Below, one piece after another: positions 7,465 through 7,968 of a stretch of DNA of 7,968 nucleotides. Both the position numbers and the translations under genes were made by a program. The notes beneath the pieces are model-generated. The model saw only the letters and a list, made by a program, of their open reading frames with translations. It had not been told where the DNA came from and searched no databases. Source of the stretch: CAVVNC01 sp963750015 (lineage in GTDB: Bacteria; Desulfobacterota; Syntrophorhabdia; Syntrophorhabdales; WCHB1-27); contig CAVVPU010000097.1 of NCBI GenBank assembly GCA_963750015.1, positions 1 to 7,968 of the forward strand. The letters are read 5' to 3'. The stretch's first letter is position 1; every line of letters begins with the position of its first letter.

Positions 7465-7768
7465 GCCTTTATCCTGAACACTATGAGCGATGGTCAGGCA
7501 TCCCAGACAGGATGAAAAAGCTCAGGAGCAGCGCGCGCCCTCTCCCCTCATGCAGTATCCTACGCGTAGGGCAGCATGCTCCGAAAAACCCTCTTGCATA
7601 TTAGTCATGCTCTGATGGCTGTAAGGTCATACATTCAGTCGGCATAAGAAGGCCCGCCGAGAGCCATCCTACGGTAGGTGTGAAAGGCCTTTCTTGCTGC
7701 CTAACGGCTCTCTCGCTATATTGGTAAGGATAAGAAGCCTCGGGGACTTATCCGCCCGCCACCCGGAT
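7465..7768 (-). promoter_or_regulatory. Long structured 5' leader of the TRAP operon
   Basis: From the predicted transcription start to dctQ there are about 310 nt without a supported gene. Two structured blocks stand out. Block one (7659-7712) has GAGAGCC/GGCTCTC closing arms enclosing two hairpins, CCTACGGTAGG (7668-7678) and the 12-bp palindrome GAAAGGCCTTTC (7682-7693), forming a three-way junction. Block two (7549-7578) has CATGC/GCATG arms around the palindrome CCTACGCGTAGG (7559-7570). Both blocks contain a CCTAC...GTAGG hairpin. I do not recognise a known riboswitch class. There is no obvious terminator hairpin plus T-run, so any control would be by binding or stability. Function is inference. 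Confidence 0.4.
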
Positions 7769-7770
7769 TA

Positions 7771-7800
7771 GTTATAACCAATCGGTTGGTTGGCTGTCAA
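7771..7800 (-). promoter_or_regulatory. Sigma70 promoter of the TRAP-capA-preA operon
   Basis: The minus strand has a perfect -35 TTGACA (7795-7800), an 18-bp spacer and -10 TATAAC (7771-7776, 5 of 6 consensus bases). This is the best promoter match in the window, and it points at dctQ about 320 bp away. Confidence 0.65.
7776..7791. promoter_or_regulatory. Candidate operator, interrupted palindrome inside the promoter spacer
   Basis: AACCAATCGGTTGGTT matches its own reverse complement at 14 of 16 positions, with perfect AACCAA/TTGGTT arms. It fills the spacer of the operon promoter and touches the -10. Size, symmetry and placement suit a TetR/AcrR-family repressor, whose operators often look like this; the regulator gene is not in the window. 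It predicts repression released by a ligand, perhaps the transported compound or its product. Confidence 0.5.
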
Positions 7801-7840
7801 GAGAAAAACATGAAGAAAATAGACAATGTTGCTCTAATAA

Positions 7841-7852
7841 TTAAACGTTTAA
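7841..7852. repeat. Perfect 12-bp palindrome upstream of the operon promoter
   Basis: TTAAACGTTTAA lies about 40 bp upstream of the -35 box. It could be a second regulator site or belong to a neighbour's promoter. A 7-bp inverted repeat GAAGCAC/GTGCTTC follows (7856-7892). No function can be assigned. Confidence 0.35.
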
Positions 7853-7968
7853 ATTGAAGCACCTTCGGGAAATGTCATCAAGAAACGTGCTTCTTTTCTT
7901 CTGTAAGCCCTCATTACGGGGAGAGAAGGCAACGGTTTTGCGAGTATCTGTAGAATTGGACCCAATAT

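Noticed and set aside
7494..7571. 25-codon minus-strand frame in the leader as a leader peptide
   Set aside because: No Shine-Dalgarno, no codon run suggesting attenuation, and it overlaps the palindromic hairpin.
7856..7892. GAAGCAC/GTGCTTC repeat followed by TTTTCTT as a plus-strand terminator
   Set aside because: The loop is more than 20 nt and no plus-strand gene ends before it.
7851..7968. Frames open to the window edge: plus from ATG 7872 (32 codons) and two on the minus strand ending at about 7845-7853
   Set aside because: All are too short to judge and show no recognisable sequence. One could be the start of a divergent regulator or the end of an upstream gene, but the window does not decide.

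Overview
The window looks like a stretch of a Gram-negative, probably anaerobic, Desulfobacterota-type (former Deltaproteobacteria) genome. The grounds are a Sec-exported beta-barrel porin, a tripartite TRAP carboxylate transporter, a PreA-like flavin/iron-sulfur enzyme, GC-moderate genes and AT-rich gaps. The taxonomic call is inference from protein style only. Every gene I can support reads on the minus strand.

Reading in the direction of transcription (right to left): an upstream region (7801-7968) of unclear content; a near-consensus sigma70 promoter (7771-7800) whose spacer holds a 16-bp interrupted palindrome that looks like a TetR-type operator; a roughly 310-nt 5' leader rich in hairpins; then dctQ (7450-6965), dctM (6968-5666, one frameshift), dctP (5573-4527), a CapA-family metallophosphoesterase (4310-3180) and a PreA-like dihydroorotate/dihydropyrimidine-dehydrogenase-type protein with a C-terminal two-cluster ferredoxin (3136-1779, two frameshifts). 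Gaps are short except for 216 nt before capA, and dctQ/dctM overlap by 4 nt, so this reads as one operon. The natural picture is import of an unknown carboxylate by the TRAP system, followed by cytoplasmic processing that involves an FMN/4Fe-4S oxidoreductase and a soluble CapA-like phosphoesterase. The substrate cannot be named from sequence.

After the operon comes a 557-bp AT-rich gap without a convincing gene (1222-1778). A second transcription unit follows: a strong-looking promoter with an A/T-only UP-like element (1192-1248) driving an outer-membrane porin (1082 down to the window edge).

The porin carries a frameshift, an in-frame TAG and a second frameshift. dctM and the PreA-like gene carry one and two single-base shifts. 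In each shifted gene the family-typical sequence resumes immediately in the new frame. Four of the five frameshifts have the same sense (one surplus base). This points to sequence or assembly error at least as much as to true gene decay, and is the first thing to settle before interpreting the locus.
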